Positions 51,986 to 61,009 of a stretch of DNA of 64,000 nt are shown here, in pieces. The stretch is from Desulfobacteraceae bacterium (GTDB lineage Bacteria > Desulfobacterota > Desulfobacteria > Desulfobacterales > Desulfobacteraceae), in assembly GCA_016744295.1 (NCBI GenBank), contig JADGEQ010000002.1, forward strand, positions 175,263-239,262, in the 5' to 3' direction. The position numbers and the translations under genes were made by a program. The notes beneath the pieces are model-generated. The model searched no databases. It was given only the letters and a program-made list of their open reading frames with translations, and was not told the origin of the DNA. Numbering within the stretch: position 1 is the first letter of the stretch; every line of letters begins with the position of its first letter.

Positions 51986-52462
51986 TCGTTTGAAACAGCA
52001 TTGATAAAAAATTTCCCCATGGGTTGTGGCAACGTGATTCGCCATCAAATCCCATGGGGATTTTATTATTTAATGGGGGGCTATTGCGCCCCTCTCTAAT
52101 CTCTTGTTAAAATCTTTTGTGACCAAAACACCTCCTGTCAATAAGATTCACCTGGGTTGAGATGCCTTATCCCGCCGGGGCGCCCAGGCCCCATCCTGCC
52201 AAATCTTTCTTTTGTGCTGTGTTTTTATTAGCTATTTCAGGTACTTGTCTGGTCAACACCGATCCAAACGGGGCGCAATGGCCCCGTTTGAATCAAGCGG
52301 GTGTTTTAATAAAACATATAAATTCAATACCTTATCAATTTGTTTTGCGCCTGGTACGGCCATTGCATTTATACAGTTCCAGTATATTGTGCCAGTACGG
52401 AATTGCTGTCTGTGGATGGCAATTTCTTTGATCTAATTTTACAGAGAGGTTCGACATATCTA
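51986..52462. terminator. operon terminator and long gap before the symporter
   Basis: CCCCATGGG (52015-52023) pairs with CCCATGGGG (52051-52059), followed by TTTTATTATTT: a rho-independent terminator for the TRAP-fchA operon. Further on, AAACGGGGC (52266-52274) and GCCCCGTTT (52281-52289) form another hairpin of unknown role in the long leader of the symporter. No gene is seen in this roughly 480 nt. Confidence 0.6.
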
Positions 52463-54025
52463 ATGAAGTTTCAAAAGCATCTTTTTTCTGCATGGATGGT
52501 ATTGCTTACCCTATTCATAAGTCAATCCCAGGCCTTTGCCCAGGGTATTGATGATGCCATCAACAGCGCATTGACACCGGTTTCCAACTTTTTAGTCTCC
52601 CTTGTTTTTTTTAAAGTTAATGTGGCAGGGGTGGGTATTCCCCTTGTGGTGGCATGGCTTGTATTGGGGTCTGTTTTTTGTACTGTATATCTTGAATATA
52701 TCAATATCCGGGGGTTCAAACACGCCCTCAGACTTATCCGGGGTGATTTCAGCGACGGGAAGGGCAAAGGGGAGATCAGCCATTTTAATGCATTGTGTAC
52801 GGCGGTTTCCGGAACAGTGGGGATTGGAAACATTGCAGGAATACCCATTGCCATTGCCGCCGGTGGCCCTGGCGCCGTCTTTTGGATGCTGGTTGCCGGC
52901 TTTCTGGGAATGTCCACCAAATTTGTGGAATGTACCCTTGCTGTGATGTTCCGCAGGGAAAATGCCGACGGCACCATTGCAGGCGGTCCCATGTATTACC
53001 TGAGCCAGGGACTGGCAAAAATCGGAAGGCCTAAGCTGGGTAAGGCCCTGGGCGGTTTTTATGCCGTTGGCATTTTGTTCGGCTGTCTGGGAATTGGCAA
53101 TATGTTTCAGTCAAACCAGGCATACAGCCAGTTTCTTGTGGTCACCGGGGGAGATGCGTCTTTTTTTGCCGACAAGGGATGGTTGTTCGGCCTTTTGTTT
53201 GCTTCAATTGTCTTTTTTGTGATTGTCGGCGGGATTAAAAGCATTGCCAGGGTGGCCTCAACCCTTGTGCCTTTCATGGCAGTATTATACATTTTAACGG
53301 CAGTGGTGGTCATTGTCATGAACGGAAAATATATTCCTGCGGCCATCTCCATGATCATAGATGGTGCCTTTAACGGCAAAGCCCTGGGGGGCGGTATGCT
53401 GGGTGCCATAGTGGTCGGTTTCCAGCGGGCGGTTTTTTCCAATGAGGCCGGTTTGGGATCTGCGGCAATTGCCCATTCTGCCGTTCAGACAAAAGAACCG
53501 GTTACAGAAGGGTTTGTGGCCATCCTGGAACCAACCCTGGATACCCTTATTGTTCTGGCCATAACCTCCCTGGTGATCACCACCAGCATGGTGGCTGATC
53601 CTCTTTTTGCTTCAAGCCTTATGGGTAACACCCTTACGGGGATGGCAGCTTCTTCTGCTGCCTTTACCGCCCATTTCCCCTTTGCCAAATATTTGCTTTC
53701 CGCTGCAGGAATGCTTTTTGCGCTTTCCACGGCGTTGGCATGGTCATACTATGGCCTCAACGGCTGGACCTATATCTTTGGTGAAAATAAAAAAGGTAAA
53801 ATTCTCTATAATTTTATTTTTTGTCTCTGCTTTGCCCTGGGAGCATCCATCCAGCTGGGCAGCTTGATGGACATTTCCGATGCCCTGGTCTTTCTCATCT
53901 GTGTCCCCAACGTATTCGGTCTGTTCATGCTGGCACCCCTGGTAAAAGCCGAGCTCAGTGTATATTGGGAAAAAATCAGAACCAGAGAGATTTGTCCCAT
54001 GGGGGTGGAATCTGATTTGGTTTGA
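52463..54025 (+). CDS. sodium:alanine/glycine symporter (AGCS family)
   Basis: This transporter (520 aa) couples sodium to uptake of a small neutral amino acid. After a signal-like first helix (about 8-24), it has about ten membrane segments with the AGCS motif GTVGIGNIAGIPIAIAAGGPG, FVECTLAVMFR and GGPMYYLSQGL. The C-terminal pattern GAIVVGFQRAVFSNEAGLGS is also typical. The frame is open 41 codons upstream, but the ATG at 52463 begins a plausible signal. The site GAGAGG is 13 bases away, so translation may be weak. It is separated from fchA by a terminator and is probably its own unit. Confidence 0.88.
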   Translation: MKFQKHLFSAWMVLLTLFISQSQAFAQGIDDAINSALTPVSNFLVSLVFFKVNVAGVGIPLVVAWLVLGSVFCTVYLEYINIRGFKHALRLIRGDFSDGKGKGEISHFNALCTAVSGTVGIGNIAGIPIAIAAGGPGAVFWMLVAGFLGMSTKFVECTLAVMFRRENADGTIAGGPMYYLSQGLAKIGRPKLGKALGGFYAVGILFGCLGIGNMFQSNQAYSQFLVVTGGDASFFADKGWLFGLLFASIVFFVIVGGIKSIARVASTLVPFMAVLYILTAVVVIVMNGKYIPAAISMIIDGAFNGKALGGGMLGAIVVGFQRAVFSNEAGLGSAAIAHSAVQTKEPVTEGFVAILEPTLDTLIVLAITSLVITTSMVADPLFASSLMGNTLTGMAASSAAFTAHFPFAKYLLSAAGMLFALSTALAWSYYGLNGWTYIFGENKKGKILYNFIFCLCFALGASIQLGSLMDISDALVFLICVPNVFGLFMLAPLVKAELSVYWEKIRTREICPMGVESDLV

Positions 54026-54109
54026 CCCGATTTGAAAAAAGAATCCTTTTATCTTCGCATTTTTTTATTGTGTACTAAATATCTTCAATTAAAATTGTCC
54101 GGGTAAAGA

Positions 54110-54149
54110 TCAAGATTAAAAACGAACATTCGTTCGTTTTTAATCTTGA
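54110..54149. promoter_or_regulatory. 40 bp perfect inverted repeat, candidate TetR operator
   Basis: Two perfectly complementary 18-base arms, TCAAGATTAAAAACGAAC and its complement, surround ATTC. Its right end overlaps the -35 (TTGACT, 54146-54151) of a strong promoter. The core GAAC-ATTC-GTTC recurs nearly unchanged before etfBA. The TetR encoded at 55430 is the natural candidate binder. Confidence 0.6.
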
Positions 54150-54175
54150 CTTCAATGGATTTTCCTGTTTAATAT
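54146..54175 (+). promoter_or_regulatory. sigma-70 promoter of the acyl-CoA dehydrogenase block
   Basis: TTGACT (54146-54151) and TAATAT (54170-54175) are separated by 18 bp and lie 38 bp before the TTG start of the first gene. The -35 lies within the inverted repeat, so binding there would repress. Confidence 0.65.
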
Positions 54176-54212
54176 GCTTCATATATCATGAACCTATTCA
54201 AAGGAGAGACCA

Positions 54213-55406
54213 TTGGATTTTCAAGTATCAGATAAGATTCAAACCATTGTTTCAATGATCCACGAGTTTGTGGACAACGAACTCATCCCCCTGGAACCCG
54301 AATTCATGGTCAAAGATTTTAAAGATCTTTTGCCTATTCTTCGCGAAAAACAGGCCATGGTAAAAAAAATGGAGCTGTGGGCGCCTAATTTCCCGGTTGA
54401 ATGCGGGGGAATGGGGCTTTCTCTGCTGGAGCATGGTCTGGTCTCTGAAGCTTTGGGGAAATCTCCTTTGGGGCATTATGTATTCTGGTGCCAGGCACCG
54501 GATGCCGGTAATGTTGAGATTCTTCATGCCCATGGAACCCAGGCACAAAAAGAACGTTTTCTCAATCCCCTGGTCAAAGGGGATATCCGTTCCTGTTTTG
54601 CCATGACTGAAGTTGACATGCCCGGATCCAATCCTGTGATGCTGGAAACAACCGCTGTTCAGGATGGGGACGATTATGTGATCAACGGTCATAAATGGTA
54701 TACCACGGCAGCAGACGGAGCTGAATTTGCCATTACCATGGCCGTCACCAACCCAGACGCCCCCACCTATTTACAGGCCAGCATGATTATTGTACCCACG
54801 GCCACAAAGGGATTTAATCTGGTCAGAAATATTCCGGTTATGGGGCATGTGGGCAGCGATTATTCCAGCCACGGGGAAATTCTTTTTGAATCCTGCAGGG
54901 TGCCCCGTAAAAATTTATTGGGTGCCGAGGGGCAGGGGTTTGTCATGGCCCAGGACCGACTGGGGCCGGGAAGGATTCACCATTGCATGCGGTGGCTTGG
55001 TATTTGCCAGCGGGCCCTGGACCTCATGTGTCAGCGGGCCAATACAAGGGTGATTTCTCCTTCGGGCAAAACCCTTGGTACCCGCCAGACTATCCAGAAC
55101 TGGATCGCCGAATCCGCAGCACAGCTTGCGGCTGCCCGCCTGCTAACGCTGAACTCTGCCTGGCAGATTGATCAAAACGGGGCTTCAAAGGCCCGTGACA
55201 GTATTTCCATGATTAAATTTGTGGTGGCCAACACCATGAATCAGATTGTGGACAGGGCCCTCCAGGTCCACGGGGGGCTTGGCATGACCGATGATACGAT
55301 TCTGGCATGGTTTTTTCGCCACGAAAGAGCCGCCAGAATTTACGATGGAGCAGATGAGGTTCACAAAACCTCCCTGGCCAAACGGATATTAAAATCCTAT
55401 CGCTAA
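54213..55406 (+). CDS. acyl-CoA dehydrogenase, ACAD10/11-like
   Basis: This is an FAD acyl-CoA dehydrogenase (397 aa). The FAD and CoA contacts (AMTEVDMPGSNP, INGHKWYTTAA) are kept. The region that carries the catalytic glutamate in ordinary enzymes reads IYDGADEVHKTSLA, with D378 in that place. The same change, to a DG.DEVH pattern, is found in human ACAD10/11 and the levulinate enzyme LvaC, which act on 4-phosphoacyl-CoA. A kinase gene of the matching type is two genes downstream. It starts with TTG six bases after AAGGAG, which is better than any ATG. It is the first gene of an operon with the inverted-repeat operator upstream. Confidence 0.85.
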   Translation: MDFQVSDKIQTIVSMIHEFVDNELIPLEPEFMVKDFKDLLPILREKQAMVKKMELWAPNFPVECGGMGLSLLEHGLVSEALGKSPLGHYVFWCQAPDAGNVEILHAHGTQAQKERFLNPLVKGDIRSCFAMTEVDMPGSNPVMLETTAVQDGDDYVINGHKWYTTAADGAEFAITMAVTNPDAPTYLQASMIIVPTATKGFNLVRNIPVMGHVGSDYSSHGEILFESCRVPRKNLLGAEGQGFVMAQDRLGPGRIHHCMRWLGICQRALDLMCQRANTRVISPSGKTLGTRQTIQNWIAESAAQLAAARLLTLNSAWQIDQNGASKARDSISMIKFVVANTMNQIVDRALQVHGGLGMTDDTILAWFFRHERAARIYDGADEVHKTSLAKRILKSYR

Positions 55407-55429
55407 AAGAGGACCCCATAAAGGATCAA

Positions 55430-56128
55430 ATGGATTACAATCAATTTAAAAAACGATATGCAGCGTCGGGCAGGGATATTTCCCGGACTGTTTTTCTGAA
55501 AAATCAGGGGGTCATACGCATTAAAAAAGAAAAAACTGCTGTGATCAACCTGGACAAGATTTTTGCCGCAGTTTTTAGTATTACCTATACCAAAGGATAC
55601 CAGGCCATGAGCATGCGGGATTTAAGTCTTAAAACCGGCATGAGCCTGGGGGCGCTTTATGCCTATTTTCCGGGGAAGGATGAACTTCTGGCCATCATGC
55701 AGACCCAGGCCCAGGCCATGGTCAGGGGAACCCTGGAAGAGTTTTCCAATGCCCAGGATAATCCTTTGGAAAAGTTGCGGGCTGTGGTCAAGGCCCATAT
55801 TTTCCTGTCTGAATTGTTCAGGCCCTGGTTTTATTTTACCTTTATGGAGGCAAGAAATCTGACCAGCAAAGGGTTTGATGCGGTTAAATCCATTGAGGAA
55901 CATACCCAGAAAATTTTGAGTGATATATTGGTTGCGGGAGAAAAGGCCTGTGTGTTCAAGCCTGGGAATCATGATCTTACCGCCTGCATGATCAAGGCCA
56001 TGCAGCAGGAATGGTATTTAAAACGGTGGAAATACACCAAACAAAAAATTTCCGTGGACCAGTTCGCCGCCCATGTGCTGGAAATGGTGGAAGGCTTTTG
56101 TCTGGCACCATCATGTGAAAACATATGA
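55430..56128 (+). CDS. TetR-family regulator
   Basis: This repressor (232 aa) has a basic N-terminal extension of about 35 residues and then a TetR helix-turn-helix (MSMRDLSLKTGMSLGALYAYF, about 61-82). The C-terminal domain is rich in aromatic residues (FRPWFYFTF), suited to an acyl-CoA ligand. It lies inside the operon, 23 nt after the dehydrogenase gene, so it probably represses its own operon at the 54110-54149 palindrome. AAGGATC precedes the ATG. Confidence 0.82.
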   Translation: MDYNQFKKRYAASGRDISRTVFLKNQGVIRIKKEKTAVINLDKIFAAVFSITYTKGYQAMSMRDLSLKTGMSLGALYAYFPGKDELLAIMQTQAQAMVRGTLEEFSNAQDNPLEKLRAVVKAHIFLSELFRPWFYFTFMEARNLTSKGFDAVKSIEEHTQKILSDILVAGEKACVFKPGNHDLTACMIKAMQQEWYLKRWKYTKQKISVDQFAAHVLEMVEGFCLAPSCENI

Positions 56129-56185
56129 TGTTTCTGTAATTTAATTGTGAAATCTATTTGTGTTATATAGGGGGAGGAAGTTTTC

Positions 56186-57253
56186 ATGGAGGCAACAGAC
56201 AGAGCAACGGCCGTCAGATCCGGAGAAGAAATTGATGCCAATGCGGTTAAAACATATTTAAAAGATGTGATTACGGATCTTAGAGGAGACATCCAGATCA
56301 GCCAGTTTCCCAGCGGGTTTTCCAATCTTACCTACCTGATTACCGCACAGGATCGCCAGATGGTTCTTCGGCGTCCCCCCATCGGGGCCAATGTCACAGC
56401 AGGCCACGACATGGGGCGGGAATTTCGGGTGCTGTCTGCCCTGCATCCGGTATTTCCCCGATGCCCCCGTCCTCTGGCTTTTACCGAGGATGAAAGCCTG
56501 ATCGGAGCCCCTTTTTTTGTCATGGAAAAAGTGTCCGGGATTATCCTTCGAAAAGATCTGCCAGCATCTCTTTGTTTCTCACCGGACCAGGCAGAAACCC
56601 TTTGTAAAAATTTGGTGGATACCCTGGCATCAATTCACACCATTGACGTGAAAGCTGCCGGTCTGGATTTTATCGGCAAGCCCCAGGGGTATGTGCAACG
56701 CCAGGTGGAGGGCTGGAGCAATCGATACCGTCGGGCAAAAACAGCGGATGCCCCTGATTTTGAGGCTGTTATGGGTTGGCTGGCCGAGAAAATGCCCTTG
56801 GACGCAGTTCATCCTTCCATGGTTCACAATGATTATAAGCTGGACAATCTGGTGCTGAACCCTGAAAAGCCCGAACAAATCATTGGCATCCTGGACTGGG
56901 AAATGGCCACCCATGGGGATCCCTTGATGGATCTTGGAAATTCCCTCGCCTATTGGGTGGAAAAAAATGACCCGGAAGAGATGCAGATGATGCGGACCAT
57001 GCCCACGAATATGGAGGGCGCCCTGACCCGCCGTAAAATTCTGGACCGCTATGCGCTAAAAACCGGCCGGGACACGGGGAATTTTGATTTTTATTATGGC
57101 TTCGGCCTTTTCCGCCTGGCCGTCATCGCCCAGCAGATTTATAATCGTTATTACCAGGGAATCACTAAAAATAAGCGGTTTGCCATGCTGATATTTGGGG
57201 TGATTGCACTTGAAAACGTTGCCAAAAGCGTCATGGAATCTTCTAAATTATAA
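56186..57253 (+). CDS. phosphotransferase, ACAD11/LvaA kinase-like
   Basis: This protein (355 aa) has the aminoglycoside-phosphotransferase fold. The catalytic loop is H214-N-D216-Y-K-L-D-N221 and the metal motif ILDWE has D237. The N-terminal lobe contains LVLRRPPIGA-like nucleotide-binding sequence. The same fold forms the N-terminal half of human ACAD10/11 and the LvaA kinase, which phosphorylate the hydroxyl of 4-hydroxyacyl-CoA. Given the ACAD10/11-like gene in the same operon, that role is more likely than antibiotic resistance. GGAGGAAG lies before the start. A small LvaB-like partner is not visible. Confidence 0.82.
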   Translation: MEATDRATAVRSGEEIDANAVKTYLKDVITDLRGDIQISQFPSGFSNLTYLITAQDRQMVLRRPPIGANVTAGHDMGREFRVLSALHPVFPRCPRPLAFTEDESLIGAPFFVMEKVSGIILRKDLPASLCFSPDQAETLCKNLVDTLASIHTIDVKAAGLDFIGKPQGYVQRQVEGWSNRYRRAKTADAPDFEAVMGWLAEKMPLDAVHPSMVHNDYKLDNLVLNPEKPEQIIGILDWEMATHGDPLMDLGNSLAYWVEKNDPEEMQMMRTMPTNMEGALTRRKILDRYALKTGRDTGNFDFYYGFGLFRLAVIAQQIYNRYYQGITKNKRFAMLIFGVIALENVAKSVMESSKL

Positions 57254-57337
57254 AAACAAATGACCTTATAGATACGGATAAAAAATAAAATACAGATACT
57301 CCATACATAACCTTTATATAAAAATAAGGAGAAGATG

Positions 57338-58090
57338 ATGAAGGATTTTGATCTGAGCAATAGAGTGGCCGTCATTACCGGTGCCAGCCGGGGAATCGGC
57401 CTGGCCGTGGCACAAAAACTGGCGGATTGCGGTGCCCATTGCATTTTGGTCAGCCGGAAAGCAGAAGGCCTGGAACAGGCGGCTGCCGGCATAAACAAGG
57501 CCGGGGGCAGGGCAACAGCCATGGCCTGTCACACCGGGTATCCGGATCAGATCCAGGCCATGTATGAAAAAATTGAAAAAGAATTCGGAAGATTGGATAT
57601 CTTGGTGAACAATGCCGCCACCAATCCCCATTTTGGTGAAATGATCACGGCGGATGCAGGAATTTGGGACAAGACCATGGATGTGAATGTTAAGGGGCCT
57701 TTTTTCATGATCAAATATGCCGTTCCCCTGATGAAGGAGAAGGGGGCCATTGTCAATGTTTCCTCTGTCAATGCGGTCAGGCCGGGGATGTTCCAGGGGG
57801 TATATTCTGCCACCAAGGCCGCCCTGGTAAACATGACCCAGACCCTGGCCCGGGAACTTGCCCCCAAGGGGATACGGGTTAATTCCCTGTTGCCCGGCCT
57901 CACCGACACCAAGTTTGCATCGGCGATTATCTCCTCGGATGAGATTTGTGACCATGCCGTGGCTCAGATTCCCTTGGGTCGATATGCCAAACCCGAAGAA
58001 ATGGCCGGGGCTGTTCTTTATCTGGTGTCGGATGCTGCCTCATTTACCACCGGTGCCAGCATGATTTGCGATGGGGGGATGCTGGTCTAA
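57338..58090 (+). CDS. short-chain dehydrogenase/reductase
   Basis: This SDR (250 aa) has VITGASRGIG at the N-terminus for NAD(P) binding, NNAAT in the middle, the active-site serine in NVSSVNAV, and YSATK. The glycine pattern of the C-terminal end (SDAASFTTGASMICDGGML) is typical of 3-oxoacyl reductases. In lva operons an SDR (LvaD) reduces the 4-oxoacyl-CoA before the kinase acts, and that may be its role here. I prefer the ATG at 57338, six bases after AAGGAG; an ATG at 57335 is adjacent. Confidence 0.85.
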   Translation: MKDFDLSNRVAVITGASRGIGLAVAQKLADCGAHCILVSRKAEGLEQAAAGINKAGGRATAMACHTGYPDQIQAMYEKIEKEFGRLDILVNNAATNPHFGEMITADAGIWDKTMDVNVKGPFFMIKYAVPLMKEKGAIVNVSSVNAVRPGMFQGVYSATKAALVNMTQTLARELAPKGIRVNSLLPGLTDTKFASAIISSDEICDHAVAQIPLGRYAKPEEMAGAVLYLVSDAASFTTGASMICDGGMLV

Positions 58091-58136
58091 CCGACAAAGC
58101 AGAATCAAAAAAAACTTTTTATAGGGGGAAATGTCC

Positions 58137-59948
58137 ATGTCCCAATTTATTGCTGACCAACGAGAGATTGATTTTATCTTGTATGAGTTGCTCCGGGCTG
58201 ATGAGCTGATCAAACAGGCGCCATTTGCCGATTTTTCAAAAAAAAGCTTTGACATGATCATTGGTGAGGCCCGGAAACTGGCCATCAAAGAATTGCTGCC
58301 CACCCTGGCCGAGGGGGATCGTGCTGGGGTGATATTTGAAAACGGCCAGGTTAAAGTGCCGGATTGTTTTCACCGGGCAAGATCTTTGATGCTTGAGGCA
58401 GAACTTACCTCCCTTCCCGAAGATCCCAAATGGGGTGGCCATGGTCTGCCCTATCAAATTTCCATTGCGGTCATGGACTATGTAGTGGGGGCAAATTATG
58501 CCCTGAGCGGCTATACCCATATGGGCCATGGTACCGGAAAAATGATTGAACTTTATGGTACTGGTTTGCTCAAAGAATTGTTTCTGGAAAATTTGTACAC
58601 GGCCAAATGGAGCGGCACCATGCTGCTCACCGAGCCCGAGGCGGGTTCTGATGTGGGGGCTTTGACCACCAGCGCCCGACAACTTCCCGATGGTACCTGG
58701 TCCATTACGGGAAATAAAATTTTTATCACGGCCGGGGAGCAGGATCTTACGGAAAATATCATCCACCCGGTTTTGGCACGCATTGAAGGGGCGCCTGCGG
58801 GCAGCCGGGGTATTTCCATTTTTATCGTGCCAAAAATCTGGGTCAATGAAGACAAAAGCCTGGGGGATCCCAATGATGTGGTTTGTGTGGGGACCGAAGA
58901 AAAAATGGGTCTCCACGGTTCTGCCACCTGTTCCATGGCCCTGGGTACACGAAACCAATGTCGGGGATTTCTTTTGGGGGAGGAAAATAAAGGGCTTAAA
59001 ATCATGTTTCACATGATGAATGAGGCAAGACTGAATGTGGGGTTCCAGGGTAGCAGCACTGCCTCTCTGGCCTATCTTTATGCCCTGGATTATGCCAGGC
59101 AGCGGGTCCAGGGCAAGGATCTTACCCAGCTTCAAAACCCGGATGCTCCCTCCATCCCCATTATCCAACACCCTGATGTAAAGCGGATGCTAACCTGGAT
59201 GAAGGTTCATGTGGACGGGATGAGAACCCTGGTCTATTACGTGGGGTCCCTGTTTGACAAAAAAGAGATTGCTGCTAGTCCGGAAGAAAAAGAAACAACA
59301 GATCTTATGATTGGACTTTTGACCCCGGTGGTAAAGGCCTATTGTGCCCAGCGGGGGTTTGAGGTCTGTGTCCAGGCCGTGCAGGTTTTTGGCGGGTACG
59401 GCTATACCAGTGAGTATCCGGTGGAGCAATTGGTGAGGGATGCCAAGATTGCTTCCATCTATGAGGGAACCGACGGTATCCAGGCCATGGATCTTCTGGG
59501 CCGTAAACTGGGCATGAAAAAGGGAATGGTTTTCAAGGGGCTGCTGGATGAGATTGGCAAAACCATTGGCGCTGCAAAAAATATCGATACACTGGCACCA
59601 TTGGCAGACAAACTGGAAGCGAGTGTGGCTGCCCTCGGGCTGACCGCCCTTACGCTTGGAACGGCAGCCATGTCAGAAAAATATGCAATCGCCTTTGCCC
59701 ATGCCCACCCTTTTTTGGAGATCACCGGGGATGTGGTTCTGGGGTGGATGCATTTGTGGCGGGCCATTTGTGCAAGCGATTGTCTTGGCAGGGTTAAAAA
59801 GGAAAAAGACCGGGTTTTTTACCGGGGAATCATCACCTCGGCCCGGTTCTATCTGGAAACCGTGCTGCCCATAACCCATGGTCGGATGATGTCTGTCCAG
59901 GGGCTTTCCTCTGCTGCCCTGGACATGGAGGATCTCTCTTTTGGGTAA
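58137..59948 (+). CDS. acyl-CoA dehydrogenase, long (C-terminal extension) type
   Basis: This dehydrogenase (603 aa) is about 200 residues longer than the ordinary type and belongs to the FadE5/DmdC-like branch. LLTEPEAGSDVGAL and the FAD-contact ITGNKIFITAG are present, and the catalytic glutamate is in IYEGTDGIQAMDLLGRKL. The extension after it forms the C-terminal domain of this branch. AGGGGGAA precedes; I chose the ATG at 58137, eight bases from it, over the ATG at 58131. It would dehydrogenate an acyl-CoA from the phospho-route, feeding EtfAB. Confidence 0.88.
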   Translation: MSQFIADQREIDFILYELLRADELIKQAPFADFSKKSFDMIIGEARKLAIKELLPTLAEGDRAGVIFENGQVKVPDCFHRARSLMLEAELTSLPEDPKWGGHGLPYQISIAVMDYVVGANYALSGYTHMGHGTGKMIELYGTGLLKELFLENLYTAKWSGTMLLTEPEAGSDVGALTTSARQLPDGTWSITGNKIFITAGEQDLTENIIHPVLARIEGAPAGSRGISIFIVPKIWVNEDKSLGDPNDVVCVGTEEKMGLHGSATCSMALGTRNQCRGFLLGEENKGLKIMFHMMNEARLNVGFQGSSTASLAYLYALDYARQRVQGKDLTQLQNPDAPSIPIIQHPDVKRMLTWMKVHVDGMRTLVYYVGSLFDKKEIAASPEEKETTDLMIGLLTPVVKAYCAQRGFEVCVQAVQVFGGYGYTSEYPVEQLVRDAKIASIYEGTDGIQAMDLLGRKLGMKKGMVFKGLLDEIGKTIGAAKNIDTLAPLADKLEASVAALGLTALTLGTAAMSEKYAIAFAHAHPFLEITGDVVLGWMHLWRAICASDCLGRVKKEKDRVFYRGIITSARFYLETVLPITHGRMMSVQGLSSAALDMEDLSFG

Positions 59949-60063
59949 AGAATAAATCTGCCAATCCTAAACAGCAGTCATGGCAGCAAGTGTTTAAGAT
60001 AACAAGTGGTTAAAAAGAAAATCAGATTAAACTAAACTAAAATTATCAAATATTTAGAATGAA

Positions 60064-60987
60064 ATGGAGAACATGGAAAATTCAGAAAAGAAAATTAAAA
60101 AGGTGCTGATCCTGGGGGCCGGGACCATGGGGCTTCAGATTGGTCTGCAATGTGCGGCATGGGGGTTTGATGTAACCGTCTATGATGCCTTTGAACAATC
60201 CCTTGAACAGGCAAAGACCAGAGTGGGCAAGTTAGCCGATTCCCTGGCCGGGCACAAACGGGTGAGCCCGGAACAGGCGGCAGCGGCAAAAGAGCATATC
60301 CGATTTTCATCAGACCCGGAATCAGCCGGCCGGGATGCGGATCTGATCAATGAGTCTGTCCCCGAAGACCCAAAGATCAAACAGGCTGTATTTGCCCAAT
60401 TCAATGAAATCTGTCCTGTCCATGCCATTTTTACCACCAATTCATCCACCCTGGTTCCTTCCATGATTGCCGGGGCCACGGGCAGGCCCGACCGGTTTGC
60501 CGCCCTGCATTTCCATGACCTTTTGCTGACCAATGTGGTGGATATCATGCCCCACCCCGGCACTTCTCCCCAGACCCTGGAGGCTATCCGAAGGTTTGCC
60601 AAGGCCATAGACCAGTTTCCCATTGAGCTGAAAAAAGAGCAACACGGGTATGTGTTCAACACCATGCTTTCCGAGCTGATGGGATCTGCCCTGACCCTTG
60701 CTTCGAAAGAGGTGGCATCCATTGAAGATATTGACCGGGCCTGGATGGGCATCATGAAAACCTTTGTGGGACCCTTTGGTATCATGGATTCCGTCGGCCT
60801 TGAAACCGTTTATAAGGTGACAGATTATTGGGCAGGGGTTAAAAATGATTCCCAGGCAAAGGCCAATGCAGCTTTGCTTAAAGGGTATGTGGAAAAAGGG
60901 AACCTGGGGGTCAAGACGGGCCAGGGGTTTTATCAATACCCCAAGGCAGCATTCCTAAACCCTGACTTTCTGGAAGGCATCCGATAA
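60064..60987 (+). CDS. 3-hydroxyacyl-CoA dehydrogenase
   Basis: This NAD-dependent enzyme (307 aa) opens with KVLILGAGTMGLQIG and then the YDA segment typical of the Rossmann half. ESVPEDPKIKQAVFAQ and NSSTLVPS are conserved. The catalytic histidine region reads LHFHDLLLTNVVDIM where classical members have LHFFNPxxxMxLVEVI: the histidine is kept, the asparagine-proline is lost, and the glutamate partner is aspartate. So it is a divergent member, perhaps with another substrate. The ATG at 60073 is an alternative start, both with weak ribosome sites. Confidence 0.8.
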   Translation: MENMENSEKKIKKVLILGAGTMGLQIGLQCAAWGFDVTVYDAFEQSLEQAKTRVGKLADSLAGHKRVSPEQAAAAKEHIRFSSDPESAGRDADLINESVPEDPKIKQAVFAQFNEICPVHAIFTTNSSTLVPSMIAGATGRPDRFAALHFHDLLLTNVVDIMPHPGTSPQTLEAIRRFAKAIDQFPIELKKEQHGYVFNTMLSELMGSALTLASKEVASIEDIDRAWMGIMKTFVGPFGIMDSVGLETVYKVTDYWAGVKNDSQAKANAALLKGYVEKGNLGVKTGQGFYQYPKAAFLNPDFLEGIR

Positions 60988-61009
60988 CAAATTTTCCAAG
61001 GAAACCACA

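Noticed and set aside
56186..57253. Antibiotic-resistance phosphotransferase
   Set aside because: The fold matches aminoglycoside kinases, but the acyl-CoA operon and the ACAD10/11-like partner make a hydroxyacyl-CoA kinase much more likely.
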